A stretch of 64,000 nucleotides of DNA, taken from positions 34,352-98,351 of the forward strand of contig CALFVF010000029.1 of assembly GCA_937928735.1 (NCBI GenBank). The letters are read 5' to 3'. The first letter of the stretch is position 1. Each line of letters starts with the position of its first letter. Positions 33,084 to 42,183 of the stretch are shown here, piece after piece. The translations under genes and the position numbers were made by a program. The stretch is from an uncultured Verrucomicrobiales bacterium (lineage in GTDB: Bacteria > Verrucomicrobiota > Verrucomicrobiia > Verrucomicrobiales > Akkermansiaceae). Under the pieces are notes generated by a model. It did not search any database. It saw only the letters and a program-made list of their open reading frames with translations, and was not told the DNA's origin.

Positions 33084-33698
33084 TCATTGCTCTGAGAGAT
33101 AGTTGGATAGTTGTTCTCTGAGATTGGTTCGCGCACGAAATAAATGGCTTTTGACCGCAGAAATGGAAAGATCCAAGATGGAGGCGATTTCTTCATAAGA
33201 GAGGTTTTCGTACCTTCTAAGAATGACTGCGAGGCGTTGTGTTTCAGGTAGACTTTCAATGGCGTGTTCAATGGAGTCCTTGAGCTCTTGATAGAGCGCT
33301 TCTTTGTTTGGAGTGAGTGATGGGTCAACAGCGAGTGAGAGGTGGTTATCTTCTTCTTGTTGTTCGACAGACTGGGCTCTGTGTTTGGCTCTACGCCGAC
33401 TTTCATTAAATACAAGGTGCCGAGTGATGGTGTAGAGAAATGTCGTGAATTTCGCTTTGACTTGGTAATTAGGAGCTGCCTTCCAGAGTCGAATAAAGAC
33501 TTGTTGTGCGATGTCTTCTGATTCTGAGTGATTTCCTAACATCTTTGTGACAGTGCCAATGACCGCGTTTTGATGTCTTTCTAGTAGCTGCTGAAAGGCC
33601 TCGTGATTACCCACTTTCACCTGTAGCATGAGAGCGATGTCTTTCTCATCCTCAGAGGGTGAATGAGAAAGATCAGGAGCGTCTGAGGGGCGGATCAT
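33084..33698 (-). CDS. ECF RNA polymerase sigma factor
   Basis: About 204 residues from ATG at 33698 (a TTG at 33734 would add 12). Region 2: NHEAFQQLLERHQNAVIGTV, then SEDIAQQVFIRLWKAAPNY and FTTFLYTITRHLVFNESRRR. Region 4: IESLPETQRLAVILRRYENLSYEEIASILDLS with SAVKSHLFRARTNLREQL, a standard helix-turn-helix. It resembles RpoE-like group factors. No anti-sigma gene follows on the same strand; the gene is tail-to-tail with the pseudokinase and divergent from a DUF1080 gene with about 210 bp between starts, so its anti-sigma is not obvious. Confidence 0.93.
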   Translation of the reverse strand: MIRPSDAPDLSHSPSEDEKDIALMLQVKVGNHEAFQQLLERHQNAVIGTVTKMLGNHSESEDIAQQVFIRLWKAAPNYQVKAKFTTFLYTITRHLVFNESRRRAKHRAQSVEQQEEDNHLSLAVDPSLTPNKEALYQELKDSIEHAIESLPETQRLAVILRRYENLSYEEIASILDLSISAVKSHLFRARTNLREQLSNYLSEQ

Positions 33699-33910
33699 AG
33701 TGGGCTGGTTTGAAGACAGAGCGGAGTATTTCAAGCTGTGATAGATTCAACTAAGTAGCAATGGGGAAGTTGCAGAGTTTTTATCTAAAAACAAGGCGAG
33801 TGAGCAGATGAAACACCACCAAGTGTTTATGATGAGCGAGTGGAGGTGGTCAGAGTAAAGAATTATTGCTTTGTCAAAAAAAGACGAATCCTATAGCACA
33901 TGGGTATTCT

Positions 33911-34678
33911 ATGAAACTGACTCAATCATTACTCATCGGTGTTTTATGTATCGGAGCTAGCCCAGTCTATGCCCAAGAAGAAAAGAAGGATCACACCGGA
34001 GTGAAGCAGCCGTGGAGTGCCTACAAGGTGCATGATGTGAATCGACCACACCCACCGAAGGTGAGTGCTCCAGGGTGTGTGAGAACCAAGGCTCCCGAAG
34101 GAGCTGTCGTGTTATTTGATGGGCAGGATTTTTCAGCCTTCAAAGGAGGGTGGGAGGTCAAGGATGGCGTGGTGAGAGCTAATGCAAGTGGAGGTGTACG
34201 CACGAAGGAGGCCTTTGGTTCTTGTCATTTGCACATAGAGTGGCGTGTGCCCTCGCCACATGAAGTGAATGGCCAGAAGGGCGGGAATAGTGGTGTGTTT
34301 TTGATGGGTCGCTACGAGCTGCAGATTCAGGAGAGCCACACGAATGTGACATATGCGGATGGGCAGGCTGCGGCGATTTATGGGCAGACTCCACCACAGG
34401 TGAATGCCTCCTTGCCGCAAGGTGAGTGGAATAGCTACGATATTCTATTTGAAGCGCCAGAATACGGAGAGAAGGGACTCATTAAAAAAGCTTACATGAC
34501 AGTGGTTCACAATGGTGTAGTTGTTCATAGCCGCCAGCTCGTCTATGGGCCGACATTACACAAGAAAGTCGCAACATACCCCGAAACTCATCCAAAAACA
34601 GCACCACTGCGCCTACAGTGGCATAACGATCCTGTCGAATTCCGAAACATTTGGATTCAACCACTATCTGAAGAATAA
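33911..34678 (+). CDS. DUF1080 (3-keto-disaccharide hydrolase-like) secreted protein
   Basis: About 255 residues from ATG at 33911 (an upstream extension to 33866 lacks a sensible signal). Signal peptide about 1-21 (ending VYA). The body has the DUF1080 concanavalin-like fold pattern: VLFDGQDFSAFKGGWEVKDGVV, then HLHIEWRVPS, GNSGVFLMGRYELQIQES, GEWNSYDILFEAP and a final PLRLQWHNDPVEFRNIWIQPL. Members occur in large numbers in Planctomycetes and Verrucomicrobiota and some cleave 3-keto-glycosides. Periplasmic or surface carbohydrate role inferred. Confidence 0.9.
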   Translation: MKLTQSLLIGVLCIGASPVYAQEEKKDHTGVKQPWSAYKVHDVNRPHPPKVSAPGCVRTKAPEGAVVLFDGQDFSAFKGGWEVKDGVVRANASGGVRTKEAFGSCHLHIEWRVPSPHEVNGQKGGNSGVFLMGRYELQIQESHTNVTYADGQAAAIYGQTPPQVNASLPQGEWNSYDILFEAPEYGEKGLIKKAYMTVVHNGVVVHSRQLVYGPTLHKKVATYPETHPKTAPLRLQWHNDPVEFRNIWIQPLSEE

Positions 34679-34761
34679 AATAGAGTGTCGCTAAAAAGTT
34701 ACATTTAAAACGTGAGGTTTTCCGCTTAGAGGCAGTTATTGGGTAGATAATCGTAAAATTT

Positions 34762-35301
34762 ATGAATGAAAACGAGTACACGCGCTTTGTTCGTCTCTAC
34801 ACAAAAGTAGAAAGAGACTTGCGCCAATTTATCCGCTCATTACTCCCGAGCTGGCATGATGCTGATGAAGTGCTCCAATTAGCCGCACTTGTACTCTGGA
34901 AGAAATTTGATCAATTTGAGTCCAAGGGTGAGGACGAGGAGGTGGACTTCATACGCTGGGCGTGTGTAGTCTCTCGATTTGAGGCCCTAGCGTATCGTAA
35001 GAAATTGGCTCGAGATAAGCTAGTCTTTCGGGAGGAAGTCTTTGAACTCATGGCGCTAGAAGCAATCGAGGAGGTGGATGATAGACAATCAGAGCGCAAG
35101 GCTCTCGAGCACTGCCTCAAGCAGCTTAGTTCCGCGCAGAATGAGTTTATCCGCCTAGCCTACACTCCAGGAGTAAAAGTGAAAGAACTAGCCCTAAAGG
35201 CAGGAGTGAAACCTGAGGCATTTTACATGAGATTAAATCGACTCAGGAAGAAACTTCAGAGCTGTGTTCAGCGATCAGTGCAATCCCAACAAGGTGTATG
35301 A
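34762..35301 (+). CDS. ECF sigma factor, Rhodopirellula/Verrucomicrobium type
   Basis: A 179-residue sigma factor. Region 2: YTKVERDLRQFIRSLLPSWHDADEVLQ and FDQFES...FIRWACVVSRFEALAYRKK. Region 4: LKQLSSAQNEFIRLAYTPGVKVKELA followed by KPEAFYMRLNRLRKKLQ. The pattern (sigma factor followed by a FecR/LamG membrane protein) is that of an ECF group particular to this superphylum. Its stop overlaps the FecR gene start by 4 bp (ATGA). It probably drives the whole 34762-41400 operon or a linked regulon. Confidence 0.9.
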   Translation: MNENEYTRFVRLYTKVERDLRQFIRSLLPSWHDADEVLQLAALVLWKKFDQFESKGEDEEVDFIRWACVVSRFEALAYRKKLARDKLVFREEVFELMALEAIEEVDDRQSERKALEHCLKQLSSAQNEFIRLAYTPGVKVKELALKAGVKPEAFYMRLNRLRKKLQSCVQRSVQSQQGV

Positions 35302-37013
35302 TGAATAGGACTAGTCAGAGTGAGCAGCAAGAGAGCTTGATTGATGACTATATCAATGGAGTGATATCTGAGGCTGAGTTTGAGGTCTTCGAGCAGCAGC
35401 TAAAAGAAGACCCCGAGCTGAGAGCGAGGCTGCGCCAGGCGATTGCCATTGATGAGTATCTGCGGGAGGATTTTGCGTCCCAATGTGAAGTCACAGCCAC
35501 TTGGGGGGATGCGTTAAAAGGGAATGATCTAGCAGAAGGTGAGCATCAAACTAAGCTGGTAGCAGAGAAAAAAGTAGCTTGGTGGCCAATGGCCGTTGCC
35601 GCGACGCTAGCAATAGGATGTCTTGTCTATGGATTGAGTTTTTTTTCTACCACTGAGTATGCTAAGGAGTATGCGAAGAAAGGCACCGAGAGTGATGTGG
35701 CTCAACAGCAGCTGGATGGTGAGCCTCCTGAAGAAGATTCATCGAAAGGATTTGCTGAGGGATTTGCCGAAGGTTTCGCTGTTCTTCATGAACTCAATGG
35801 GAACCACGAGAAATATCAAGTGGGCAAGACCCTAGGGGCGGGAGCCTTCAAGATTGAAGAAGGGGCTGCTGAGCTGCATTTCTTTTGTGGCGCGCGCGTG
35901 GTGCTAGAAGCTCCCGCTGAGATACGAATCATCTCAGCCTGGGAGGCGAAGTGCATAGAAGGCAGGCTGCGTGCAGAGGTGCCGCCCGCTGCGCGTGGAT
36001 TTAAGCTAGTGACAGAGTCCTCAGAGATTATTGATTTAGGCACAGAGTTTGCCTTAGAAATCTCTGATGGTGATGCCACAGTGGAGGTGATTGATGGTGA
36101 GGTGGCGGTGCTGCACCGCTCGGAGCTAGAGACACGCTTAAGGACAGGTGAGGCGAGATACTTGCCCAAGATCGGAGATTCGGAAGCGAGAGCCTACAGC
36201 TCGATTTCACCCACAAAGAATTTCCTGGAAGTGGAATCAAAGCGCAAAGAATCCTTTGGCGTGTGGCTGCGTGAAAGCGAGAGTCTAGCGCGTGATGAGC
36301 GCCTGCTAGCCTACTATAATTTCCAAGACATAGATCATGTCGTGCCCAACATAGCGAATCAGGGAGATGAGTTCTCGGATGCATCCATTGTGATGGCAAC
36401 AAAGGAGGATGGCCGCTGGCCGGGCTATAAGACAGCGCTTGATTTCCGCCGCGCAGGGGCGCGCGCCAGAGTGAATATTCCCGGGGAATTTGAGGCGTTA
36501 ACTCTGATGGCTTGGGTGAGAATTGACTCCCTAGATCGCTCCTACAGTGCCTTATTTATGGGGGATGGCTACGAGAATGGAGAACCTCACTGGCAGATTA
36601 AGGAAGACGGGAGACTCATGTTTTCAGTGATGATTGATGACAGTCGCCAGCCACCGGGCAATCCACTCTCAGGGGGGATTCACCGAGTGTACTTCTCACC
36701 CGTCATCTGGGATTTCTCAAAGAGTGGTGAATGGCTGCATCTCGCCTCAACGTATGACCCTGAGCAGAGAGAGGTGCGTCATTTTGTCAACGGAGAATGC
36801 GTGCATGAAGACACGATTATAGATAAGTACTACACGGATACACTGCGTATAGGAGCTGGTGAAATTGGCAACTGGGGTCAGCCATTTCGGCGTGTACCCA
36901 CCTTTGCGATTCGCAATCTCAACGGCCGTATTGATGAATTAGGTATCTACGGCGCGGCACTGGGAAAAGACGAAGTCAAGGAGCACTATCTGCGCACAAA
37001 AGTGCAGTTCTAG
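35298..37013 (+). CDS. FecR-like membrane protein with LamG domain (putative anti-sigma)
   Basis: 571 residues. The N-terminus (1-90) is cytoplasmic, with an anti-sigma-like start (LIDDYINGVISEAEFEVFEQQLKEDP); one membrane segment lies at about 95-113 (WWPMAVAATLAIGCLVYGLSF). Beyond it is a FecR domain (FCGARVVLEAPAEIRI, then GFKLVTESSEIIDLGTEFAL, VEVIDGEVAVL) and a C-terminal LamG/concanavalin-like domain (LMAWVRIDSLDRSYSALFMGDG, then EWLHLASTYD, GRIDELGIYGAAL). It is translationally coupled to the ECF sigma gene, so it most likely restrains that factor until an extracytoplasmic glycan-like ligand binds LamG. The signal is inferred. Confidence 0.88.
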   Translation: MMNRTSQSEQQESLIDDYINGVISEAEFEVFEQQLKEDPELRARLRQAIAIDEYLREDFASQCEVTATWGDALKGNDLAEGEHQTKLVAEKKVAWWPMAVAATLAIGCLVYGLSFFSTTEYAKEYAKKGTESDVAQQQLDGEPPEEDSSKGFAEGFAEGFAVLHELNGNHEKYQVGKTLGAGAFKIEEGAAELHFFCGARVVLEAPAEIRIISAWEAKCIEGRLRAEVPPAARGFKLVTESSEIIDLGTEFALEISDGDATVEVIDGEVAVLHRSELETRLRTGEARYLPKIGDSEARAYSSISPTKNFLEVESKRKESFGVWLRESESLARDERLLAYYNFQDIDHVVPNIANQGDEFSDASIVMATKEDGRWPGYKTALDFRRAGARARVNIPGEFEALTLMAWVRIDSLDRSYSALFMGDGYENGEPHWQIKEDGRLMFSVMIDDSRQPPGNPLSGGIHRVYFSPVIWDFSKSGEWLHLASTYDPEQREVRHFVNGECVHEDTIIDKYYTDTLRIGAGEIGNWGQPFRRVPTFAIRNLNGRIDELGIYGAALGKDEVKEHYLRTKVQF

Positions 37014-37165
37014 AATGTTCCGTGCTAATTTTCCCGTGCTAGGCTTACAGCTTATCACTCAGGTAAGTGTCTCAAATAGTTTGCAGGAGCTAGCGAAAAA
37101 GCGTAAGAATAAAAAAATGTGTGAAAAGCACGTTAGGTTTTTTTAAAAATAGAAGTATTTAAGTA

Positions 37166-39910
37166 ATGAAGTTTGGTTCTACATTTTCAATCATTCCGCT
37201 ACTCATTGGAGGCTTTTCCCAAAGCCTAGTAGCAGAAATCGACTACGAAACTCAAATTAAACCTATTTTTGAAGAGTACTGTATTGATTGCCATAGTGGC
37301 TCAGATCGAGAGGCGAATTTGCGCCTAGACTACAGACCTTCACTACTGCTGGGTGGTGATTCTGGTATCAAAGCAGCCGTGCCCGGGCATCCTGAAAAAA
37401 GCTACCTGATGGAGCTCATACAGCACAAGGAGCCCGATCTAGAAATGCCGCCTAAGGAAGATAAACTCAGTGATGAGAATATCGCACTCATCTCTCAGTG
37501 GATAAAAGAAGGAGTGAATATCCCCGGGCAGATGGATCTCAAAGTGGAGAAAACAACAGATCTATGGTCTTTCCAAGCAGTCGAGCGCCCAGAGCTACCA
37601 GCAGGGGCGGATCATAAAAGCGCGATAGATGCCTACTTGCTAGAAGCTCTTGATGAGAAAGGCTTGAGCTTTAATTCGCCAGCCTCCGCTGAGGTGCTTA
37701 TGCGCCGTGTTTCTGTCATCTTAACGGGTCTACCGCCGACACCAGAGCAGCTACAGAGCTTTTCGGCAGCGTATGCCGCCCAACCAGAGCAAGCCTACAC
37801 AGAGCTCGTGGATCGTCTATTGGCATCAAAACATTTTGGAGAGCGCTGGGCTCAGCATTGGCTAGACGTGATTCGCTGGGCAGAAACCAATGGATCAGAG
37901 TCGAATCTCTACAGAAAAAACGCATGGATCTATCGTGACTATGTGGTGAATGCCTTCAATGAAGACTTGTCCTATGCTCAGTTTCTGAAAGATCAGGTTG
38001 CAGGCGACCAAACAGGGGCGGAAGCAGCCACAGGATTCCTAGTCTCAGGCCCCCATGTGCCAGCAGCCTCTGTTGGCCGTGAGGCCATTGCAATTCGCCA
38101 GGCCCGCGCGGATAGAGTGGATGAGATCGTGCAGACAGTAGGAGCTTCTGTACTGGGAATGACCGTGAGTTGTGCGCGCTGTCACAACCATAAATTTGAT
38201 CCCATTTCCATTAAAGATTATTACTCACTGGCCGCCTTTTTCCAAGGTGTCGAATTCGGTGGAAGATACCCAAAGTATGAAGAAGGCCACCCCATTGAGG
38301 AGTTAGAAACAGCACTTCGTACAGAGCTAGATAGCGTGCGTCACCAATTAGGATTTGGCCAAATCCCTCTCTGGGAAGACTGGAAAGGCTACAATGAAGT
38401 ACACTTACCGGTCGTGGAGACAAAAGCTCTTCGATTCACATCAGTGAAGCCTAACTTTGTGGTGGACGAGCTAGAAGTGTTTGGTCCTGATGAAGCGGAG
38501 AGAAATCTCGCTCACAAGAGAGAATCCGTAGAAATCAAGGTAGAAGAGAAAGACTTCGCACTACTCAAAAATCCTGAATTTGTAAATAATGGGGAATTTG
38601 GAACAATGAGCTTCCGAGGGAAAGCCAAGAAAGGTGCTTCACCCAGCTTTGAAATGCACTTTAAAGAACCAGTCGCCATCAATCGCCTAAAGGTTAGCAC
38701 GAATCGCGAATTTTTCTTTGAGACAGACTATCTAGACCGCGGTTCTAGTCTGCCTAACTTCGATGTCGAAGCCCTAGGAGAAGATGGTGTCTGGGTGTCT
38801 ATTGCCAATTATAAAAAGGCAAAGGCAAGGGTGAATGGCGAGTCTCATCTAAAGACACTAGCTCGGCGCCGAGATCAGCTTATTGAGAGAATCATGAAGG
38901 AAGGCTCACAGGTAAGTTTTATTGGCCGATTCTCAAAGCCCGAACCAGCCTTCATCTTCCACAGAGGAAGTCCTGAGAACAAGCGCGAGGAAGTCGCACC
39001 AGCTGGATTTGAACTCCTAGAAGGCGATCTGGAGTTAACTTCTGAAACAAGTGACAAGGAGCGCCGCATGAAGTTTGCGGAGTGGGTCATAGACCCCAAA
39101 CACCCACTGACCGCCCGAGTGATGGTCAATCGTCTATGGTATCATATTTTTGGACAGGGCATTGTACCAACCACCGCTGACTTCGGAGTCGCTGGAGCAA
39201 AACCAACAAATCAAGCTCTACTGGACTACTTAGCCTCAGAATTTGTGTCACCTTCTCAGCCAGAGGCCAAAGCTTGGTCAGTTAAGGCGATGATTCGCAG
39301 CATGGTGCTCTCAAAAGCATTCCGCCAGTCCAGTGCTCCGCAGGCAGCTGGACTTGAGAAAGACGCGGCAGCAGCACTACTCTGGCGCTATCCTCCACGC
39401 CGTATGGAGGCTGAGGTGATTCGAGATTCCATTCTTAGTGCTTCCGGTAAGCTCGATCTCGCCCTTGGCGGAGAGAGCTATAGAATTCACAATGTGAAAA
39501 AGACCTACGCACAGTGGGAGGTGGATAAGAACTATGACGAAAAAACGTGGAGACGAATGCTCTATCAAGAGCGTATGCGCCGCGTGGATGATAAGATCTT
39601 CACAGCGTTTGACTTCCCAGACTGTGGGCAAGTGAGAGCGAAACGACCTGTTTCCACAACGCCACTACAGGCACTTAACTTAATGAATAGCCCCTTCGCC
39701 ATGAGTCAGTCCGCACTCATCGCGGAGCGAGCACTCGCTGAGAGTGGTGGAGATTACAAGAAGTCCATCCAGCGTATATTTGAAGTCATCCTAGGCCGTT
39801 TACCAGACACCGATGAGCTAGAGGCATGTCTCGAGCTTGATAGAGAGAAAGGTCTCTCTCTGGTTAGTCGCTCACTTATTAACTCAAACGAATTTGTATT
39901 TTTACCATGA
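37166..39910 (+). CDS. Planctomycete-type cytochrome c protein with DUF1549 and DUF1553
   Basis: 914 residues with a signal peptide (1-23). A PSCyt1 heme-binding domain has CIDCH at 39-43; then come DUF1549 (ERWAQHWLDVIRWAETNGSE; a second CARCH motif), an inserted beta-rich segment (about 405-560) resembling an F5/8-type C (discoidin) domain (VVDELEVFGPDE; INRLKVSTN), and DUF1553 (HPLTARVMVNRLWYHIFGQGIV; YPPRRMEAEVIRDSIL; FDFPDCGQVRAKRPVSTTPLQALNLMN). Such proteins always travel with DUF1501 proteins; the biochemical role is not settled. The stop overlaps the DUF1501 gene by 4 bp. Confidence 0.92.
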   Translation: MKFGSTFSIIPLLIGGFSQSLVAEIDYETQIKPIFEEYCIDCHSGSDREANLRLDYRPSLLLGGDSGIKAAVPGHPEKSYLMELIQHKEPDLEMPPKEDKLSDENIALISQWIKEGVNIPGQMDLKVEKTTDLWSFQAVERPELPAGADHKSAIDAYLLEALDEKGLSFNSPASAEVLMRRVSVILTGLPPTPEQLQSFSAAYAAQPEQAYTELVDRLLASKHFGERWAQHWLDVIRWAETNGSESNLYRKNAWIYRDYVVNAFNEDLSYAQFLKDQVAGDQTGAEAATGFLVSGPHVPAASVGREAIAIRQARADRVDEIVQTVGASVLGMTVSCARCHNHKFDPISIKDYYSLAAFFQGVEFGGRYPKYEEGHPIEELETALRTELDSVRHQLGFGQIPLWEDWKGYNEVHLPVVETKALRFTSVKPNFVVDELEVFGPDEAERNLAHKRESVEIKVEEKDFALLKNPEFVNNGEFGTMSFRGKAKKGASPSFEMHFKEPVAINRLKVSTNREFFFETDYLDRGSSLPNFDVEALGEDGVWVSIANYKKAKARVNGESHLKTLARRRDQLIERIMKEGSQVSFIGRFSKPEPAFIFHRGSPENKREEVAPAGFELLEGDLELTSETSDKERRMKFAEWVIDPKHPLTARVMVNRLWYHIFGQGIVPTTADFGVAGAKPTNQALLDYLASEFVSPSQPEAKAWSVKAMIRSMVLSKAFRQSSAPQAAGLEKDAAAALLWRYPPRRMEAEVIRDSILSASGKLDLALGGESYRIHNVKKTYAQWEVDKNYDEKTWRRMLYQERMRRVDDKIFTAFDFPDCGQVRAKRPVSTTPLQALNLMNSPFAMSQSALIAERALAESGGDYKKSIQRIFEVILGRLPDTDELEACLELDREKGLSLVSRSLINSNEFVFLP

Positions 39911-41400
39911 TCAATCAGGAAGAAAAAGTATCGCTCTTTGGGAGTCAACTCATGAGTCGCCGTGGCTTTCTGGGCCGTGCGGGTCTCACCATGGGTGGAT
40001 TATCACTCGCTCAGCTACTAGCGAAAGACGGTGACCCCAGTGCCTTCTCAGGAAAAGCGCCAATACGCCCAGACATTCTCTCAAAAGAACCTTATGCTCC
40101 GAGGGGAACACACTTCGAGACACCGGCAAAACAAGTGCTCATCGTGTACTGTCCAGGAGCCGTGAGCCACGTAGACACCTTTGACTACAAGCCAGATCTC
40201 TTTAAATACCATGGGCAAAAACCCCCGGGGCTGCCTGCGGTGACTTTTGAAGGGCCGACAGGGAATATTGCGCAGCCGTTCTGGGAATTTAAACCACGCG
40301 GTGAATCCGGTAAGATGATCTCAGAACTCGTGCCGCATCTCGCAGAGCATGCAGATGATTTCTGCTTCATGCACTCGCTGACCACCCAGACCAGTGCGCA
40401 TCCACAGGGTGAGAACTTCATGAACACAGGCTTTACAATGGAAGGTTTCCCTTCATTTGGAGCTTGGGTGACCTATGCACTTGGTACAGATAATCAGGAG
40501 CTACCCTCCTTTGTGGCAATTAATGACCCACGAGGCACGGCACGCTCAGGAAAGAACAATTTTGGCAACGGCTTCTTGCCAGCAGCATTCCAAGGAACCG
40601 ACTTCAATGCAAAAAACCCTCCAGCGAACCTAGTGCGCCCAGGCCACCTCACCGCAGGAGATGATAAGTCCACAGTCGAGTTGCTAGCGCGTTTTAATGC
40701 GAAGCATTTACAGCAGTTCCCGGATGACGCTGACCTAGCGGCAAGAATCGCCAGCTACGAGCTAGCAGGGAAGATGCAAACATCTGTGCCAGATATCATG
40801 AGCATTGATGGAGAACCTGAGTCAATTCATAAAGAATACGGGACAGACCAAGGCTCCGACTTAAAGCGCGAGTACGCAAAGAACTGTATCCTAGCGCGCC
40901 GACTCCTTGAGAAAGGTGTGCGTGTGGTGCAGCTCTTTAATGGCTCAGACCCTTCGGGTGGAAATGGAATTACCAATTGGGATTCCCATTCGAATATTAA
41001 GAACACCCACGCCATGCAAGCAGAGATCATGGATCAGCCCACAGCGGCTCTGATTCATGACCTAAAGAGGCGTGGTATGCTAGAGCACACCCTTGTTGTC
41101 TGGTGTACAGAGTTCGGGCGTATGCCTTTCCTTCAGGCAAATGGCAGTGGCCGCGATCATAACCCTGAGGCCTTTACTTGCTTCTTAGCAGGTGCTGGTG
41201 TGAAGAAAGGTTTCTCCTATGGAGAGAGTGATAACTTTGGCTTTAAAGGGGCCAAGGACATAGCGACTGTCTACGACTTTAATGCCACGCTGCTACACTT
41301 AATGGGCTTAGACCACGAGCGCCTCTCCTACTATCACAATGGCATTGAGCGCAGGCTCACGAATGTCCACGGCCATGTGATTAAAGACGTCCTGGCATAG
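39907..41400 (+). CDS. DUF1501 domain-containing secreted protein
   Basis: 497 residues in the DUF1501 family, distantly related to sulfatase/alkaline-phosphatase folds. A twin-arginine-like signal is near the N-terminus (MSRRGFLGRAGLTMGGLSLAQLL, shown in part as SRRGFLGRAG), suggesting folded export. Landmarks include IVYCPGAVSHVDTFDYKP, HPQGENFMNTG, NWDSHSNIKNTHAMQ, VWCTEFGRMPF and GRDHNPEAFTCFLAGAGVK. It is coupled by an ATGA overlap to the DUF1553 cytochrome, its usual partner. Function of the pair is unknown; oxidative attack on a polymer or sugar is one idea. Confidence 0.93.
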   Translation: MINQEEKVSLFGSQLMSRRGFLGRAGLTMGGLSLAQLLAKDGDPSAFSGKAPIRPDILSKEPYAPRGTHFETPAKQVLIVYCPGAVSHVDTFDYKPDLFKYHGQKPPGLPAVTFEGPTGNIAQPFWEFKPRGESGKMISELVPHLAEHADDFCFMHSLTTQTSAHPQGENFMNTGFTMEGFPSFGAWVTYALGTDNQELPSFVAINDPRGTARSGKNNFGNGFLPAAFQGTDFNAKNPPANLVRPGHLTAGDDKSTVELLARFNAKHLQQFPDDADLAARIASYELAGKMQTSVPDIMSIDGEPESIHKEYGTDQGSDLKREYAKNCILARRLLEKGVRVVQLFNGSDPSGGNGITNWDSHSNIKNTHAMQAEIMDQPTAALIHDLKRRGMLEHTLVVWCTEFGRMPFLQANGSGRDHNPEAFTCFLAGAGVKKGFSYGESDNFGFKGAKDIATVYDFNATLLHLMGLDHERLSYYHNGIERRLTNVHGHVIKDVLA

Positions 41401-41408
41401 AGTTCTGG

Positions 41409-41501
41409 CCAAACCATATCCAACCTCCCAAAAAGAGGGCAGAAATGCTCTCTCCTAGTCCCTTACTACGCATGCCTGTAGTAAGGGACTAATTGGTTTG
41501 G
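41409..41501. repeat. Nested inverted repeat with perfect 14-bp inner stem
   Basis: Inner arms TAGTCCCTTACTAC (41456-41469) and GTAGTAAGGGACTA (41478-41491) pair exactly around an 8-base loop; outer arms CCAAACCA (41409-41416) and TGGTTTGG (41494-41501) also pair. It follows the DUF1501 stop by 9 bp, but no T-run follows, so it may act as an mRNA 3' stabiliser rather than a simple terminator. The sequence just after, GTTTGGTGGA (41496-41505), also ends the 31369-31479 hairpin. Confidence 0.75.
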
Positions 41502-41649
41502 TGGAAAATAGGGTTTTATCCACGACTACTTATACCAATGAGGAATTCGACAAGGTAGTTTTTTGAGTTGGTATTAGGTCCATTTCCCTGATCATTCGCT
41601 TTTGTGGAATTTTACAGACAGAATAGTGATAAGCAGGCATTATGTTGGT

Positions 41650-42183
41650 ATGAATCATAGTGCGCGAATGTTATCAGACTCTTGGAAGGTCTGGTTGAGC
41701 GAACACGGTAAAAAGCTGCTGCTTTATGCCCGTTCGCGCTGTGAGTCTATGGAAGACGCAGAAGATATCATGCAGGAGTCCATAGCGCGCCTTTGGCGTT
41801 ATCAGGAAGAGCGCGCTCATGTGCCACCGGATGTGCCTTTGGCCTTTGCGACGATGCGCCATATTATACTCGATTACGGGAGAAAAGTCGGCCGTCGGCA
41901 TAAGAATAATCAAAAAATCATCAATTTCACAGCCCAAGACGATGTTTGGACAGACCCTGCCCTAGAAGATGATGAAGATGCAGCTGCCTTGAGAAAAGAG
42001 CTCTCTGGACTGAGTGAAAAGTTAAGAGAAGTTGTCACTTTGAAGATATGGGGTGAGCTGACATTTGCCGAAATCGGCAAGGCGCTCAATATTTCACAAA
42101 ACACGGCAGCATCACGCTACCGATACGGCCTTGAGGCTCTCAGTCAGGCCATGAAAGCAAAAAAATTACAGAGAAATGGATAA
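41650..42183 (+). CDS. ECF RNA polymerase sigma factor
   Basis: About 177 residues from ATG at 41650; a TTG-initiated extension to 41602 is less likely. Region 2: WKVWLSEHGKKLLLYARSRC, then MEDAEDIMQESIARLWRY and a PLAFATMRHIILDYGRK helix. Region 4: GLSEKLREVVTLKIWGELTFAEIGKAL with ISQNTAASRYRYGLEAL. It overlaps the next gene by 8 bp, and that gene encodes a single-pass membrane protein of anti-sigma design. Upstream, ATACCAA and TTGGTAT (around 41533 and 41567) form another inverted repeat. Confidence 0.92.
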   Translation: MNHSARMLSDSWKVWLSEHGKKLLLYARSRCESMEDAEDIMQESIARLWRYQEERAHVPPDVPLAFATMRHIILDYGRKVGRRHKNNQKIINFTAQDDVWTDPALEDDEDAAALRKELSGLSEKLREVVTLKIWGELTFAEIGKALNISQNTAASRYRYGLEALSQAMKAKKLQRNG

